Shown here one piece after another: positions 29,739-39,341 of a stretch of DNA of 64,000 nt (the first letter of the stretch is position 1; each line of letters begins with the position of its first letter). The notes under the pieces are model-generated. The model saw only the letters and a program-made list of their open reading frames with translations. It did not search any database and was not told where the DNA came from. The stretch covers positions 6,262,001 to 6,326,000 of the forward strand of contig NZ_CP063458.1 of assembly GCF_015169395.1 (NCBI RefSeq), in the 5' to 3' direction. A program made the translations under genes and the position numbers. Source of the DNA: Humisphaera borealis (GTDB taxonomy: Bacteria > Planctomycetota > Phycisphaerae > Tepidisphaerales > Tepidisphaeraceae).

Positions 29739-30582
29739 ATGGTCGAACCTCATCGTCGGCGGGGCGGCGACGGCCTGCGGGCTGATCGCCTGCACGGTGC
29801 TGCTGTGGATCGTCTTTGCGATCCTCTTCCGCGGATTGCCTGCCGTCCGTTGGCAGTTCCTGACGGAACAGATCCGTCTCGTCGGTGCCGAGGGTGGCAT
29901 CTTCTACAACCTCGTCGGCACCGGCATTTTGATGGCGACCGCAGCGGTCATCACCACGCCGCTGTCGGTGGCGATCGCCTTGGCGCAAGGCTTCTACTTG
30001 CGGGGCAATGCAGCTCAGCGCGCCGTGACGCTGCTGCTTTACCTGCTCAACGGCGTGCCGTCGATCCTGTTCGGCATCCTCGGCCTGATCGTCTTTGTGA
30101 AGTACTTCGACTGGGGCAAATCCTGGCTGACGGGCGGCATCCTGCTCGGGCTGATGATCACGCCGACGGTCTCGGTGGCGCTGCTGGAGCGTATAAGGAT
30201 GATCCCCGAGCGATACATCGAAGCCGCCGCCGGACTGGGCCTCACGCGGTCGCAGATCGTGCGATCAGTCATCCTGCCGCAATCGATCGGCGGTTTGGTG
30301 ACAGGCCTGCTGCTGGGCCTGGCGCGGGCCGTCGGCGAGACGGCACCGATCATGTTCACGGCGACGATCTTCGCCGGCGCGACCTTCCCGACCGGAATCA
30401 TCGAAAGCCCGGTGCTTGCGCTGCCGTATCACATTTTCCAACTGGCCCAGGATTCGTTCAATCCGGATGTCGCAGTGAAGGTGTGGGGCACGGCCACGGT
30501 GCTGCTCGGGCTGGTGTTCCTGCTGAGCCTTGTGTCGTTGCCGATCCGTTTGAAGGTGCACGAGGAGGCCCGCCATGCCTGA
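29731..30582 (+). CDS. pstA: Phosphate ABC transporter permease PstA
   Basis: The 283-residue permease has six membrane segments, the signature GVPSILFGILGLIVFVKYF and the coupling loop PERYIEAAAGLGLTRSQIVRSVILPQSIGGLVTGLLLGLARAVGETAPIMFTATIF, typical of PstA. It overlaps pstC at its start and pstB at its end by eight bases each, which points to translational coupling and fixed stoichiometry of the transporter. Confidence 0.94.
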   Translation: MRRWSNLIVGGAATACGLIACTVLLWIVFAILFRGLPAVRWQFLTEQIRLVGAEGGIFYNLVGTGILMATAAVITTPLSVAIALAQGFYLRGNAAQRAVTLLLYLLNGVPSILFGILGLIVFVKYFDWGKSWLTGGILLGLMITPTVSVALLERIRMIPERYIEAAAGLGLTRSQIVRSVILPQSIGGLVTGLLLGLARAVGETAPIMFTATIFAGATFPTGIIESPVLALPYHIFQLAQDSFNPDVAVKVWGTATVLLGLVFLLSLVSLPIRLKVHEEARHA

Positions 30583-31393
30583 ATTGACAATCCTTCCGGA
30601 AAAGCCGTGCGAGCCGACGTGCCCGAAACCGCAGGGTCCGCCGGTGCTGGAGGTGCGTAATCTGAACGTGATCGCAGGCAAGCGGCATCTGCTGCGCAAC
30701 GTGAACCTCGACATCGCGCCTAGGCAGGTCTTCGGTCTGATCGGCCCGAGCGGTGCCGGCAAGAGCACACTGTTGAAATGCCTGAACCGCCTGATCGAAT
30801 TGACGCCCAATCTTCGCGTCAACGGCGACGTGCGATTCGAGGGGCGATCGATCTACGACCAGAACCCCGACGACCTGCGGGCGAAGATCGGCATTCTCTT
30901 CCAGCAGCCGGTCATCTTCCCGACGAGCATTTATCGCAACGTCCTGTTCGGCGTTCGGCACCTGGGAGTCACGCCACGATCGCAGTGGCCGGAAACGGTG
31001 GAACACGCCCTGCGCGAGGCGGCAATCTGGGACGAAGTGAAGGACCGATTGAAAGAGCCGGCCGCAAGATTGTCCGTCGGCCAGCAGCAGCGGATGTGCC
31101 TGGCCCGCACGCTCGCAAGCAACCCGCAGGTCATCCTGATGGACGAGCCGACCAGCGCGCTGGACCCGAAATCGACGCAGGCGATCGAAGAACTGATCCT
31201 GGGCCTGAAGGTCAGGCACACGATCGTGCTGGTGACGCACAACATCCCCCAGGCACGACGTGTTGCCGACTGGCTGGCGTGCCTGTGTGTGAACGACGAC
31301 GCCGGCGAGGTCATCGAAACCGCATGCTGCGACACGCTGCTGGACAGCCCGCAGTGCCGGGCGGCGGTGGAGTATCTGAAGCACGGGGACTGA
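30575..31393 (+). CDS. pstB: Phosphate ABC transporter ATP-binding protein PstB
   Basis: This 272-residue ATPase shows Walker A GPSGAGKST, Q-loop ILFQQP, Walker B VILMDEPTSALDPKST and the H-loop VTHN. The signature reads LSVGQQQR, with Val in place of the usual Gly of LSGGQ, a mild change at a key motif. The first 25 residues are a Cys/Pro-rich extension (EKPCEPTCPKPQGPP) not common in PstB. It closes the pst operon: no phoU follows, and the next gene is on the other strand. Confidence 0.93.
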   Translation: MPELTILPEKPCEPTCPKPQGPPVLEVRNLNVIAGKRHLLRNVNLDIAPRQVFGLIGPSGAGKSTLLKCLNRLIELTPNLRVNGDVRFEGRSIYDQNPDDLRAKIGILFQQPVIFPTSIYRNVLFGVRHLGVTPRSQWPETVEHALREAAIWDEVKDRLKEPAARLSVGQQQRMCLARTLASNPQVILMDEPTSALDPKSTQAIEELILGLKVRHTIVLVTHNIPQARRVADWLACLCVNDDAGEVIETACCDTLLDSPQCRAAVEYLKHGD

Positions 31394-31431
31394 TGACCCG
31401 GACCATGCTGCGAACGGTGCGAACCATGGTG

Positions 31432-32376
31432 CTACCGCTTCACGCATTTGTATGCCGTCGCGGCGTTCCCGCCGAGGACCTTCGCCAGCACCGCGGGGCC
31501 CCTGGGCTCGAAGTAGCCGCGAACAATCCCGACGACGCGATCCAGCGGAGCGAACCGCGCCGAGACCGGCCAGTTGCTGCCGAAGATCAGGCGGTCTTCG
31601 CCGAACTGTTCCCACAGCACGTCCAGCACCGGCTTGTAGAACGCCACGTCGGCCGGCGCGTCGCCGTTGCGCTTGGCGGTGCCTTCGACCACGCCCGACA
31701 CCTTGGCAAAGACGTTCCTGCGGCCGCCGAGGGCTTTCATCCCGGCGAGCCAGTCCGGCTTCACGGCCTGGCCGTCGATCGGCGTATTGGCGCAATGGTT
31801 CAGCACCATGCGGAGAGCCGGCAGCCGATCCGCCAGCTTCGCCGTCGCAGGCAGGTTGGCGGTGCCCGTGTTGACGTCCAGTTGCAGGTCGGCGTCGAGC
31901 ATCCGCTTGAGGTCGTCGATAAATCGGTCGTCGGCGACCCGCTTGACCCAGTCCGCGCCGGCGATGCGGATGCCGCGGAACAGCGGGTTCTTAGAGAATC
32001 GCGCCAGATGCTGCGCGAAGTCCGCCTCCCCCGGCGTCAGGTTCCCGCACAGCCCGACGATGAAAGGCTCGTCCTTCGCCAAGTCGAGGACGAACTGGTT
32101 GTCCTCCACCCACGGGCTGGCCTCGACGACAACGGTACCGGTGATGCCCAGCGGCACGGCGATTTTCTTGAACTCCGCCGGCAGGACAGTTCGGTACAGC
32201 AGCGGATCGTTCTTCGAAGGCCACGGCACGCCCTGCGGGCGGGAAGGGTCGTAGAAGTGGGTGTGGGTGTCGATGACGGGGGAAGACGAGACCGCAGCGG
32301 ACGTAAGGCTCGCGGTGACGCAAGTGGCGACCGCTGCCCGGAGAAAATCGCGACGGCAAAGGTTAGCACTGGACAT
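31432..32376 (-). CDS. Exported amidohydrolase-family (TIM-barrel metal hydrolase) protein
   Basis: The ATG at 32376 (MSSANLCRRDFLRAAVATCVTASLTSAAV) gives 314 residues with a Tat-like signal (CRRDFLRAA). The hydrolase motifs are VIDTHTHFYDP (metal His pair), MVLNHCAN, NVFAKVSG and LIFGSNWPVS, as in amidohydrolase_2 proteins such as dicarboxylic-lactone hydrolases. A lactone or sugar-derived substrate is likely but not shown. AGGAA lies upstream of the start. It is convergent with pstB, 38 bases away. Confidence 0.85.
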   Translation of the reverse strand: MSSANLCRRDFLRAAVATCVTASLTSAAVSSSPVIDTHTHFYDPSRPQGVPWPSKNDPLLYRTVLPAEFKKIAVPLGITGTVVVEASPWVEDNQFVLDLAKDEPFIVGLCGNLTPGEADFAQHLARFSKNPLFRGIRIAGADWVKRVADDRFIDDLKRMLDADLQLDVNTGTANLPATAKLADRLPALRMVLNHCANTPIDGQAVKPDWLAGMKALGGRRNVFAKVSGVVEGTAKRNGDAPADVAFYKPVLDVLWEQFGEDRLIFGSNWPVSARFAPLDRVVGIVRGYFEPRGPAVLAKVLGGNAATAYKCVKR

Positions 32377-32477
32377 GGCTGTTCCTGGACCGAGTGTAGT
32401 TTTCCTGAAAGTCGGGCCGGACAATGAAAGCTTCGCTCCGACATGGTCGCCCGGTTACGCGTTCGTTTGCTTTGAAG

Positions 32478-33317
32478 TCACGTGAAGTCTCCCCATCTCA
32501 TGTGCACCGCCGTCAGCCCCACGAGCACCGCCGTCTCCGCCCGAAGCACGCGCCCGCCGAGCACCCATGGTCGGGCGTGGCGGGAGAGCTTTTCTCGCTC
32601 GGCATCGGAAAAGCCGCCCTCAGGCCCGACGAGCAGGATGACGCGCTTCGGCTTGTCGGCGGGGGTAGGCAGCGGGTCGACGCGGTCGTCGAGAAACAGC
32701 CGCAGGTCGGTCGCCGCGTACAGTGGCGACGTGAGGAATGCGTCGAGCGTGGTCGGGGCCAGGAGGTGCGGCAGCGACGACCGCCGACACTGCTTGGTTG
32801 CCCGCAAAATGTGGCTAGGCCAGGCGTGCGCCTGCTCCTGCTCCACATTCTCCGGCGGAACGGAGCAGTCCGTCAGCAGCGGAACGATCCGCCGAACACC
32901 GAGTTCCGTCGCCTTCTGCACGACCAGGTGCATGCGGTGGCGGGCGAGGACGGCACACGCGAGCGTGATGTCGATCGTCGCCTCCGGCGATCGGTCCATC
33001 CGCTCGTACGGCAACGCGATGCCACCCTTGGCGTCGTACTCCTTCAGGCTGGCCCGAAAGTAGACACCGGCACCGTCGCGGAGGGTGAATGCTTCCTTGG
33101 CATTCACCTCGCGCTGCCGCAGACGCTTGGACAGGCCACGGTCGAAGCGAAACGTCTCCTGGAGGGTCAGGTTGACGGCGATGGCGAGGGGCTCGTCGCC
33201 GGGCGCGTCGTAACGACGCTGAGACGGGCCTGTCGGCGGGGAAGCTGAAGACTCGGTTAACGGATCAGGCGTTGGTCGGTTTGCGGAAGGAGGGGTATTG
33301 TGTTTGAGTCTGCTCAT
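32478..33317 (-). CDS. rsmE: 16S rRNA (uracil-1498-N3)-methyltransferase RsmE
   Basis: The start is taken at MSRLKHNTPPSANRP (33317), giving 279 residues. An upstream part of the frame lacks homology-like sequence. The SPOUT methyltransferase motifs of RsmE are all present: HLVVQKATELGVRRIVPLLTDCSV, ILLVGPEGGFSDAE and WVLGGRVLRAETA, which form the knot that binds S-adenosylmethionine. The PUA-like N-terminal domain (residues about 40-110) is preceded by a Pro/Ser-rich tail of about 35 residues not seen in E. coli RsmE. It methylates U1498 of 16S rRNA. Confidence 0.9.
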   Translation of the reverse strand: MSRLKHNTPPSANRPTPDPLTESSASPPTGPSQRRYDAPGDEPLAIAVNLTLQETFRFDRGLSKRLRQREVNAKEAFTLRDGAGVYFRASLKEYDAKGGIALPYERMDRSPEATIDITLACAVLARHRMHLVVQKATELGVRRIVPLLTDCSVPPENVEQEQAHAWPSHILRATKQCRRSSLPHLLAPTTLDAFLTSPLYAATDLRLFLDDRVDPLPTPADKPKRVILLVGPEGGFSDAEREKLSRHARPWVLGGRVLRAETAVLVGLTAVHMRWGDFT

Positions 33318-33431
33318 TTCACCGAGGCGTTGGGAATCAAGGCTATTGCGGCATGGGCGAGTCCACATGCCCATGTCTTGCCGCGATCGGCAACCGCAGA
33401 CAAGTGTACTCGCCCATGCCACCTTGCGACC

Positions 33432-36400
33432 TCACTTCTTCAACGACCCCAGATACTCCAGCAAATCCGCCAAGTCCTGCGGCGTCAGGGCGTTCACCAA
33501 ACCTTCGGGCATGATCGACGTCTCGCGCTTGCCGCGCTTGACGATGTCCGACGTCTTGATGATCTGGGCCACGCCGGCGGCGTTTCGCAGTTCCAGTTCG
33601 TTGCCGGCTTCTCTCGTAACGAAGCCTTCGATGATGTCATCCTCGGCACCCTTGAGCTTGAACCACTGCGTCTCGAAGCCCTGCGAGATCTTGGCGTTGG
33701 GCTTCACGATGCTCTCGGTCAGCTCGGCGCGGTTGTACCGCTCGAGGATGCCGCCGAGATACGGGCCCTTCGGCGGCTCGCTCGCCGATACCGTGTGACA
33801 GCCGACGCAGCCGACACGGGTGAACAACTCCTTGCCCTTCTCGGCGTTCCCCTTGGCCTTCGTCGTAAACGCCAGCGTCTTCTCATAACCGGTCTGCTCG
33901 ATCGTCGGGCCGGCGGGAACGCCGGTGCCCTTCAGGCCGATGCGCTCGGCGGCGTACGCGGCGGCAGTCGCAACTTCCGGCGTCTTGTCGGCGGTGTGGG
34001 CCTGCACCTGCTCGCGGTAGTCCACGGTCTTGGTCCGGCCGATCGCCCGCAGCAGGCTCGCCGTCTGCACCGGCTTTTTCCACGCAAGCTCGACAGCGGC
34101 GGCGGCTTTCGCCTGTTGGTCGCCCTTGGTGAGTTTCCCCTTCGCGATGCTCACGAGCACTGAATAGGCCAGCTCACGCGCTTCGGGCTTGTCCGACTCG
34201 GCGAGCTTGGCAAAGTACGGGACATCCGCGCCGTTGCGGGCGTCGCGGATCGATTCGTCGAGCAGGGCGGCGATCGATGCCTCGGGCTTGGCATCGGCGA
34301 CGATCGCAGCCAGCACGTCCGTCAGCGCCGCTCGCGAGTCGTTGTCTTTCTGAGACTTCGACAGCACGCGCATCGCCGTCACGCGCTGCGCCGGTTCAAT
34401 GCTCGCATCGAGCGACACCGACTTCAGCAGAGCGATCTGGTCGCGGGTCAGGCCGGCCTGCGCCGACGACAGGCTTTCGATCAGCATCTGGCGGAACTTG
34501 GGGTCCTTCTTCGCTTCGCTGGTGATGAATGCGGCAACGGCAGGCGTATCGATCTTGTGTCGCTGCATGTCGACGACCAACTGCCGTACGACATCGCCTT
34601 TCTCGTTGGCGAGGCCTGCTTCGAGCAGCGCCCGCACCTTCGGCGTGGCGGCCCACTCGGCGGTCTTGTAGTAGGGGCCCGACGTGTCCGGCCGTGTGCC
34701 CCACCAAGTGCTGCCGTCCCACGCCGCTTCCTGGAAGTACATGCGGCAGAGCGAACGATACAGCGACGATTTGAGGGCAGGTTCGGCGGCCGATTGCAGC
34801 TTCTGCGTCAGCCCGGCGACCACCTTCTCGCCCAGCGCCACATCGCCCAGCTTTTCTTCGCCGTGCATCCGCTGCAGCGCCAGCAGGACGCCGGTCGTGA
34901 CAGCGTCATTGCCGTTGACAGCGTCCAGGCAGACGTCTGCGGCTTTCAGCTCGACCAGCGCCGTGATCGCGACATGACGGATCAGCGGGTCGGCATCGCC
35001 GGTGAGTGGCACCAGTGCCGAAGCGCCTTCGGCGCGACCCAGTCGGCCGAGCCCCCACGCCGAAATCAGGCGCACACGCGGGTTGGCGTCTTTGCAGCCG
35101 GCGATGAATGGCGGCAGCGGGGCGGTCGGGTCGTTCTTCTTGTCGGCCAGCGCTCGCAGCGCCAACTCGCGGATATCCAGATCGGCGGCCGCCGTCGCGA
35201 GAAACGCGTTGGCGTTGTCGCCGGCGATTTGCTTGAGCGTCAGCATCGCGGCGACCCGGCCCTGGAGCAGGCCCTTGCCGGTGACCAGCGCCTTGAGCCC
35301 TTCAATCGTCGCCGGCTTTGTGCCACGACGGACGGCCTCCCGCTGCGCCGCTTCGCGCAGCTTCATGCTCGGGGACATCAGCAGCTTCACCAGGTCGTCG
35401 TCCGCCGCGCGGGCGACATCGGGCAGGACGGCGGCTTTATACCCCGTCGGCGACACCCGGCCGACAAAGCCGACGTTCGCTCCGCTGTAGCTGAAGCTGC
35501 CATTGGCCCAGCTCGCGACGAAGAAATTACCGCGGCCGTCGTAGTCGATATCGGTCGGACGCGACAGCCCCAGGAACTGCTCCTGCGACGACGGCCCGTA
35601 ACCCGCGCTCTGCGGCGTGAGCGGGTGCTTCCAGACCTTGCTCGCGCCCCATTCGACGGTCAGCAGGCCGTTGGCGATCGGGGGCAGGCTGGGTTCATCG
35701 ACAAAGAGCGATCCGCACGGCGAACCGCCACCAAAGTCGTTCAGCGGCTGGATGATCTCGTCGCCGAACCGCATGAACATGCGGGGATAGCCGTAGTTGC
35801 CGCTCGGCACGATGTAGCTGAGGCGAACGTTCCACCCGCCGCCGTCGTTGGTGTTGTCGCGGGTGAAGACGTTCATGAACGGGTCGACCGCGACGTCGTA
35901 GATGTTGCGCTGGCCGAAGGAGTATTTCTCCAGCCCGGTGCCATCGAGACGAATGCGCACCACGCCGCCGCCGTGCATCTGCAGTTCGGTGCCGTCCTTG
36001 CCGGTGGCCTTGGGGGTGCCGAAGTCGCCCATCGCGATGTAGATCCAACCGTCGGGGCCGACGGCGAATCCATTGGTCGTGTGGTCAGCGCCGCGGCCGG
36101 CCTGGATCTGCTCGTTGGCGATCCCCTTGATCAACACTTCGCTCTTGTCGGAAATGCCGTCGCCGTTCTCGTCGGTGTACTTGGTGAGCGTCGGCGGATG
36201 CAGGACGTAGACGTCCTTGCCGTCGGCCCAGACACCGCGGGGATGGTCCATCTTGGCGAAGGTGACGATGTCATCGGCTTTGCCGTCGCCGTCGAGGTCG
36301 CGCATGCGGACGACGCGGCCGCGACCGGCTTCTTTGCCGAGCGAGCCCTGCTCGTCGATCCCCACAAATACGTCGCCGGTGATCGTGGCGCAGATGGTCG

Positions 36401-37118
36401 TGCAGTAGTTCACCTCCGGCGGGGCGCCGAAGATCTTCACATCCCAGCCGGCGGGGGCCTTCACACTCTCGGGCGTGGGGGGCGCGTCGTTGCCGGCCTT
36501 TTTGCCCTGCTTGGCCTTGGCCTTTTCGGCAGCGGCCACCAGCTTGGTGCCGAAGACGTCCAGTTCTTTCAGGCTCGCCCAGGCGCCGGGCTTGGTGCCG
36601 TTTACCGTCACGCGGACATGGCGGACGCCCTTGGCGTCGAACTTCAGCTGCGATGTCGCACCCGCTTCGTACGACTTCTCGGCCAGCGCCGACCAGGCTT
36701 TGCCGTCGGCGGAGCCTTCGAGCTTGAACGCGTATTTGTCTGCCGACGCTTCCCAGGTGATCTCGGCACCGGAGAGATCCTGCGGCGAGCCCAGATCGAC
36801 CGCCAGCCACTGCGGCACCGAACCATTCTCGGCGCACCAGCGCGTGCCTTCGTCGCCGTCCACGGCCATCGTCGCCTTCAGGCCGTCGTTCTGATAGCTC
36901 GACGCAGAGACCACCTTGCCGATGGCGAGGTTCTCGGGGACCAGCTTGCCAGCGTCCCCTTTTTTGGTGCCGCCGGCCTTGGTGTCGCCGGTGGCCTTGG
37001 CCGCCGCTTTGGGAGCAGGAACGGCAGGCGACTTGTCAGCAGCAAGCAGCGCCGTCGCACCGGCAATGGCAATGGCGACAGCCGACGAAAGAATCACGGA
37101 GGTCTTCGAATGCTTCAT
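33432..37118 (-). CDS. PVC-type secreted cytochrome c with F5/8C, beta-propeller and HEAT repeats
   Basis: The 1228-residue protein has a signal peptide and an Ala/Lys-rich linker. An F5/8 type C domain (about 60-190, VVSASSYQNDGLKATMAVDGDEGTRWC) precedes a sorbosone-dehydrogenase-like six-bladed propeller (about 215-575, GRVVRMRDLDGDGKADDI and GADHTTNGFAVGPDGWIYIAMGDFG). About 500 residues of HEAT-like helical repeats follow. A C-terminal cytochrome c domain has CVGCH near residue 1104 and a distal Met in SIMPEGL (about 1203). This domain order is a hallmark of the planctomycete and verrucomicrobial group; the substrate is unknown, and oxidation of a sugar or alcohol with electron transfer through heme c is the usual guess. 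It lies divergently from the 37398 gene. Confidence 0.9.
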   Translation of the reverse strand: MKHSKTSVILSSAVAIAIAGATALLAADKSPAVPAPKAAAKATGDTKAGGTKKGDAGKLVPENLAIGKVVSASSYQNDGLKATMAVDGDEGTRWCAENGSVPQWLAVDLGSPQDLSGAEITWEASADKYAFKLEGSADGKAWSALAEKSYEAGATSQLKFDAKGVRHVRVTVNGTKPGAWASLKELDVFGTKLVAAAEKAKAKQGKKAGNDAPPTPESVKAPAGWDVKIFGAPPEVNYCTTICATITGDVFVGIDEQGSLGKEAGRGRVVRMRDLDGDGKADDIVTFAKMDHPRGVWADGKDVYVLHPPTLTKYTDENGDGISDKSEVLIKGIANEQIQAGRGADHTTNGFAVGPDGWIYIAMGDFGTPKATGKDGTELQMHGGGVVRIRLDGTGLEKYSFGQRNIYDVAVDPFMNVFTRDNTNDGGGWNVRLSYIVPSGNYGYPRMFMRFGDEIIQPLNDFGGGSPCGSLFVDEPSLPPIANGLLTVEWGASKVWKHPLTPQSAGYGPSSQEQFLGLSRPTDIDYDGRGNFFVASWANGSFSYSGANVGFVGRVSPTGYKAAVLPDVARAADDDLVKLLMSPSMKLREAAQREAVRRGTKPATIEGLKALVTGKGLLQGRVAAMLTLKQIAGDNANAFLATAAADLDIRELALRALADKKNDPTAPLPPFIAGCKDANPRVRLISAWGLGRLGRAEGASALVPLTGDADPLIRHVAITALVELKAADVCLDAVNGNDAVTTGVLLALQRMHGEEKLGDVALGEKVVAGLTQKLQSAAEPALKSSLYRSLCRMYFQEAAWDGSTWWGTRPDTSGPYYKTAEWAATPKVRALLEAGLANEKGDVVRQLVVDMQRHKIDTPAVAAFITSEAKKDPKFRQMLIESLSSAQAGLTRDQIALLKSVSLDASIEPAQRVTAMRVLSKSQKDNDSRAALTDVLAAIVADAKPEASIAALLDESIRDARNGADVPYFAKLAESDKPEARELAYSVLVSIAKGKLTKGDQQAKAAAAVELAWKKPVQTASLLRAIGRTKTVDYREQVQAHTADKTPEVATAAAYAAERIGLKGTGVPAGPTIEQTGYEKTLAFTTKAKGNAEKGKELFTRVGCVGCHTVSASEPPKGPYLGGILERYNRAELTESIVKPNAKISQGFETQWFKLKGAEDDIIEGFVTREAGNELELRNAAGVAQIIKTSDIVKRGKRETSIMPEGLVNALTPQDLADLLEYLGSLKK

Positions 37119-37397
37119 GGATCAACGGTTCCAGTTACGGGATTGCACAAAATGCTATTCGGAACGGCCCGGCGGGGCGATGTTCCGGCTCCCCAGCCCC
37201 CATCTACACACCAAGGCGGCAAATGTTCGCGTTTGCGGCCCGCGGGCAAACCTTTCAGCAGGCCGCGTGTCTCAATGAGGTGGGTTTGCGCCAGTTGCCT
37301 GGCGATTGCCGCAGGGGCGAGGATTGTCAAGCTCGGCGGCGTTTTTCCCGCGCCCAGTCGCCGGGGAAAGCCGTACAATGTCGGGAGCGAGGTAGCC

Positions 37398-39341
37398 ATG
37401 TCACGACGGTTTCAATCGACGCTGATCACCGCGGTCCTGGCCGCCGTCCCGCTGGGGTGCGCGACGTCTGAAGAGCCTGCGCCGAGGAAGCGACCCGGGA
37501 TGGAGGAAGGCGTCTATCGCAAGTCTGCTTACGTCGAGCCGCCGCCCGGCTCTGTCGCGAAGGACATCCCGCTTTACGACTACGGCGGCCGCGACCCGCG
37601 GCTTCCCGCCGACCCGCGCCAGACACCCGCACCCCAGGGCCAGGCCAACGACGGCCCGCCGCCGATTGATACCACCGGCATCCGCCTGGGCGAACTCCCG
37701 TCGGTCCGCAAGGTGACCGTCAATCCGCAGCACTGGCAGAACGCCATGACGGCGATCGAAGCCAGGATTGACGCCCCCGATCTGAAGGACAATGCCCGCC
37801 AGGGCATGGCCGCGCTGGCCCCGCGCGTCGCGCGGGCACTGATCGACTACAAAGGCGAAACCGCGATCGTGACCGTTGCCGTCTACCGCGACCCCAATCC
37901 GTCCACCCGACCGGCGACCAATCCCGCAACGAACCCGACGACAAACCCGGCCACCGCTCCGGCCACCCAGCCTGTGTACAAGCATGCGGCAGTGGCGATC
38001 GCGTTCGAGGGGTTCGCCGGCCAGCTTGATCCGTCCTTCATCCCGCGAGTGCTGTCCGATCAACCTCGAACGCCGGACGACGGTCGCGAGCCGATTGATT
38101 TCAGTCTCGTCCTTGATCGGCAGGCGACGAGCTATGTCTTCTATCAATTGACGCGAGACGGCCTGATGGCCGGCCAAGTGAGCCACGAAGACCTCCGCCG
38201 GGAACTCGCCGACGCCGCCGACAAGGCCGCGCCCGCCACACGGCCGGCAACCGGCCCGAACGCGCCGCGTGCGGCTGATGTCGGTGGCACCTACGTCCCC
38301 GCTCCCTCGGGCGGCGGCATCGCATATGATACCGGCGAGGCCTATTCCAGCGAATCCTGGACCACCTACCGCTACGGCGGCTACGTCTACCGCGGCCCCG
38401 ACTACTACTGGGGCAACGGTGCCGACCCTTACCTTTACGATCTCTACGGCTGCCGCTGGGGCTCGCCTTATTACGTCACCCGGAGCGGCTACTACTACAA
38501 CGACTATTACTACGGCAGCGGCTTCTGGTACGGCAGCGGGTATTACGGCTATTACGGCAACGGCCACCATCACCACCACAACGACGGCCACAACAACAAC
38601 GGCGGCAACAACGGGAACGGCCGACCGCCGGTCGTCGTCGCCGACCGCAGCACGCGCGGCCGGGTGCCGTGGGGCAACGCGCCGATCGTCTCGGCGTCGA
38701 ACCCGCCGACGTCGGCCAACAACGGCCCGACGCCGCTGGTGATCGCCGCCCAGCCGTCGGGAACGCCGGTGCGTCCCGCGCCGACAGTCACCGGCCGGCC
38801 GATGCGGGCACCGACGGAGTTTGTCGGTCCGCGATCGCTCAATCGTGCGGACGCCAACACACCTGCCGCCGCCAGCTTCCGCCGCGCGGACGGCAGCGTG
38901 CTGGTCGTGCCATCGGACAGCTCGGCTTCCGGCGGAAACGCGCCATCGGCGGTGGACGGGAAATCGGCACCGGTCATCGTGCCGACGCGCCGGTCGTCAT
39001 CGGGATATGTCGCGCCGTCCGGCACCTACAGCCCACCCGCCGAACGCCCCAGCGCCCGCGGGTCGTCCGCGTCGGAGCGCATCAACAGCGCCCCACGCCT
39101 CGGACCGGCGTCCAACGGCCAGCGTGACTTCGTCGGCCCGCGCACCGGCGGCGAATCGTCCGGTGCCCGTAGCATCAGCGGGAACGACGGCGGCGGTCGC
39201 AGCAGCGGCGGGGGAGACGGCGGCGGGGGTCGTGGCAACGGTGGTGGCGGAGGCGGAGATGGCGGGGGCAGCAAAGGAGGCGGGGGTGGGAGCAAAGGCA
39301 GCGACGGCGGCGGCGGACGTAGCGACGGACGTAACCGCTGA
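37398..39341 (+). CDS. Lipoprotein with Tyr/His/Asn-rich middle and Gly-rich tail
   Basis: The ATG at 37398 gives 647 residues, with lipobox VPLGC. The ordered N-terminal half (to about residue 290) has helical and beta segments of no recognised family, interrupted by STRPATNPATNPTTNPATAPATQP. From about 310 it becomes Tyr/Gly-rich (SGYYYNDYYYGSGFWYGSGYYGYY), then five His in a row with Asn/Gly runs (GHHHHHNDGHNNNGGNNGNG). The last 50 residues are almost all Gly, Ser, Asp and Arg. The middle may bind metal or stick to surfaces (inference). The antisense strand is also long open; I judge the plus frame real because of signal and lipobox. Confidence 0.72.
   Translation: MSRRFQSTLITAVLAAVPLGCATSEEPAPRKRPGMEEGVYRKSAYVEPPPGSVAKDIPLYDYGGRDPRLPADPRQTPAPQGQANDGPPPIDTTGIRLGELPSVRKVTVNPQHWQNAMTAIEARIDAPDLKDNARQGMAALAPRVARALIDYKGETAIVTVAVYRDPNPSTRPATNPATNPTTNPATAPATQPVYKHAAVAIAFEGFAGQLDPSFIPRVLSDQPRTPDDGREPIDFSLVLDRQATSYVFYQLTRDGLMAGQVSHEDLRRELADAADKAAPATRPATGPNAPRAADVGGTYVPAPSGGGIAYDTGEAYSSESWTTYRYGGYVYRGPDYYWGNGADPYLYDLYGCRWGSPYYVTRSGYYYNDYYYGSGFWYGSGYYGYYGNGHHHHHNDGHNNNGGNNGNGRPPVVVADRSTRGRVPWGNAPIVSASNPPTSANNGPTPLVIAAQPSGTPVRPAPTVTGRPMRAPTEFVGPRSLNRADANTPAAASFRRADGSVLVVPSDSSASGGNAPSAVDGKSAPVIVPTRRSSSGYVAPSGTYSPPAERPSARGSSASERINSAPRLGPASNGQRDFVGPRTGGESSGARSISGNDGGGRSSGGGDGGGGRGNGGGGGGDGGGSKGGGGGSKGSDGGGGRSDGRNR

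Noticed and set aside
30778-32427. Plus-strand frame running from pstB into the amidohydrolase region
   Set aside because: It overlaps pstB in another frame and the amidohydrolase gene on the other strand; composition is not protein-like.
37401-38591. Minus-strand frame opposite the Gly/Tyr-rich lipoprotein gene
   Set aside because: The plus frame has a start, lipobox and ribosome site; the minus frame has none of these.
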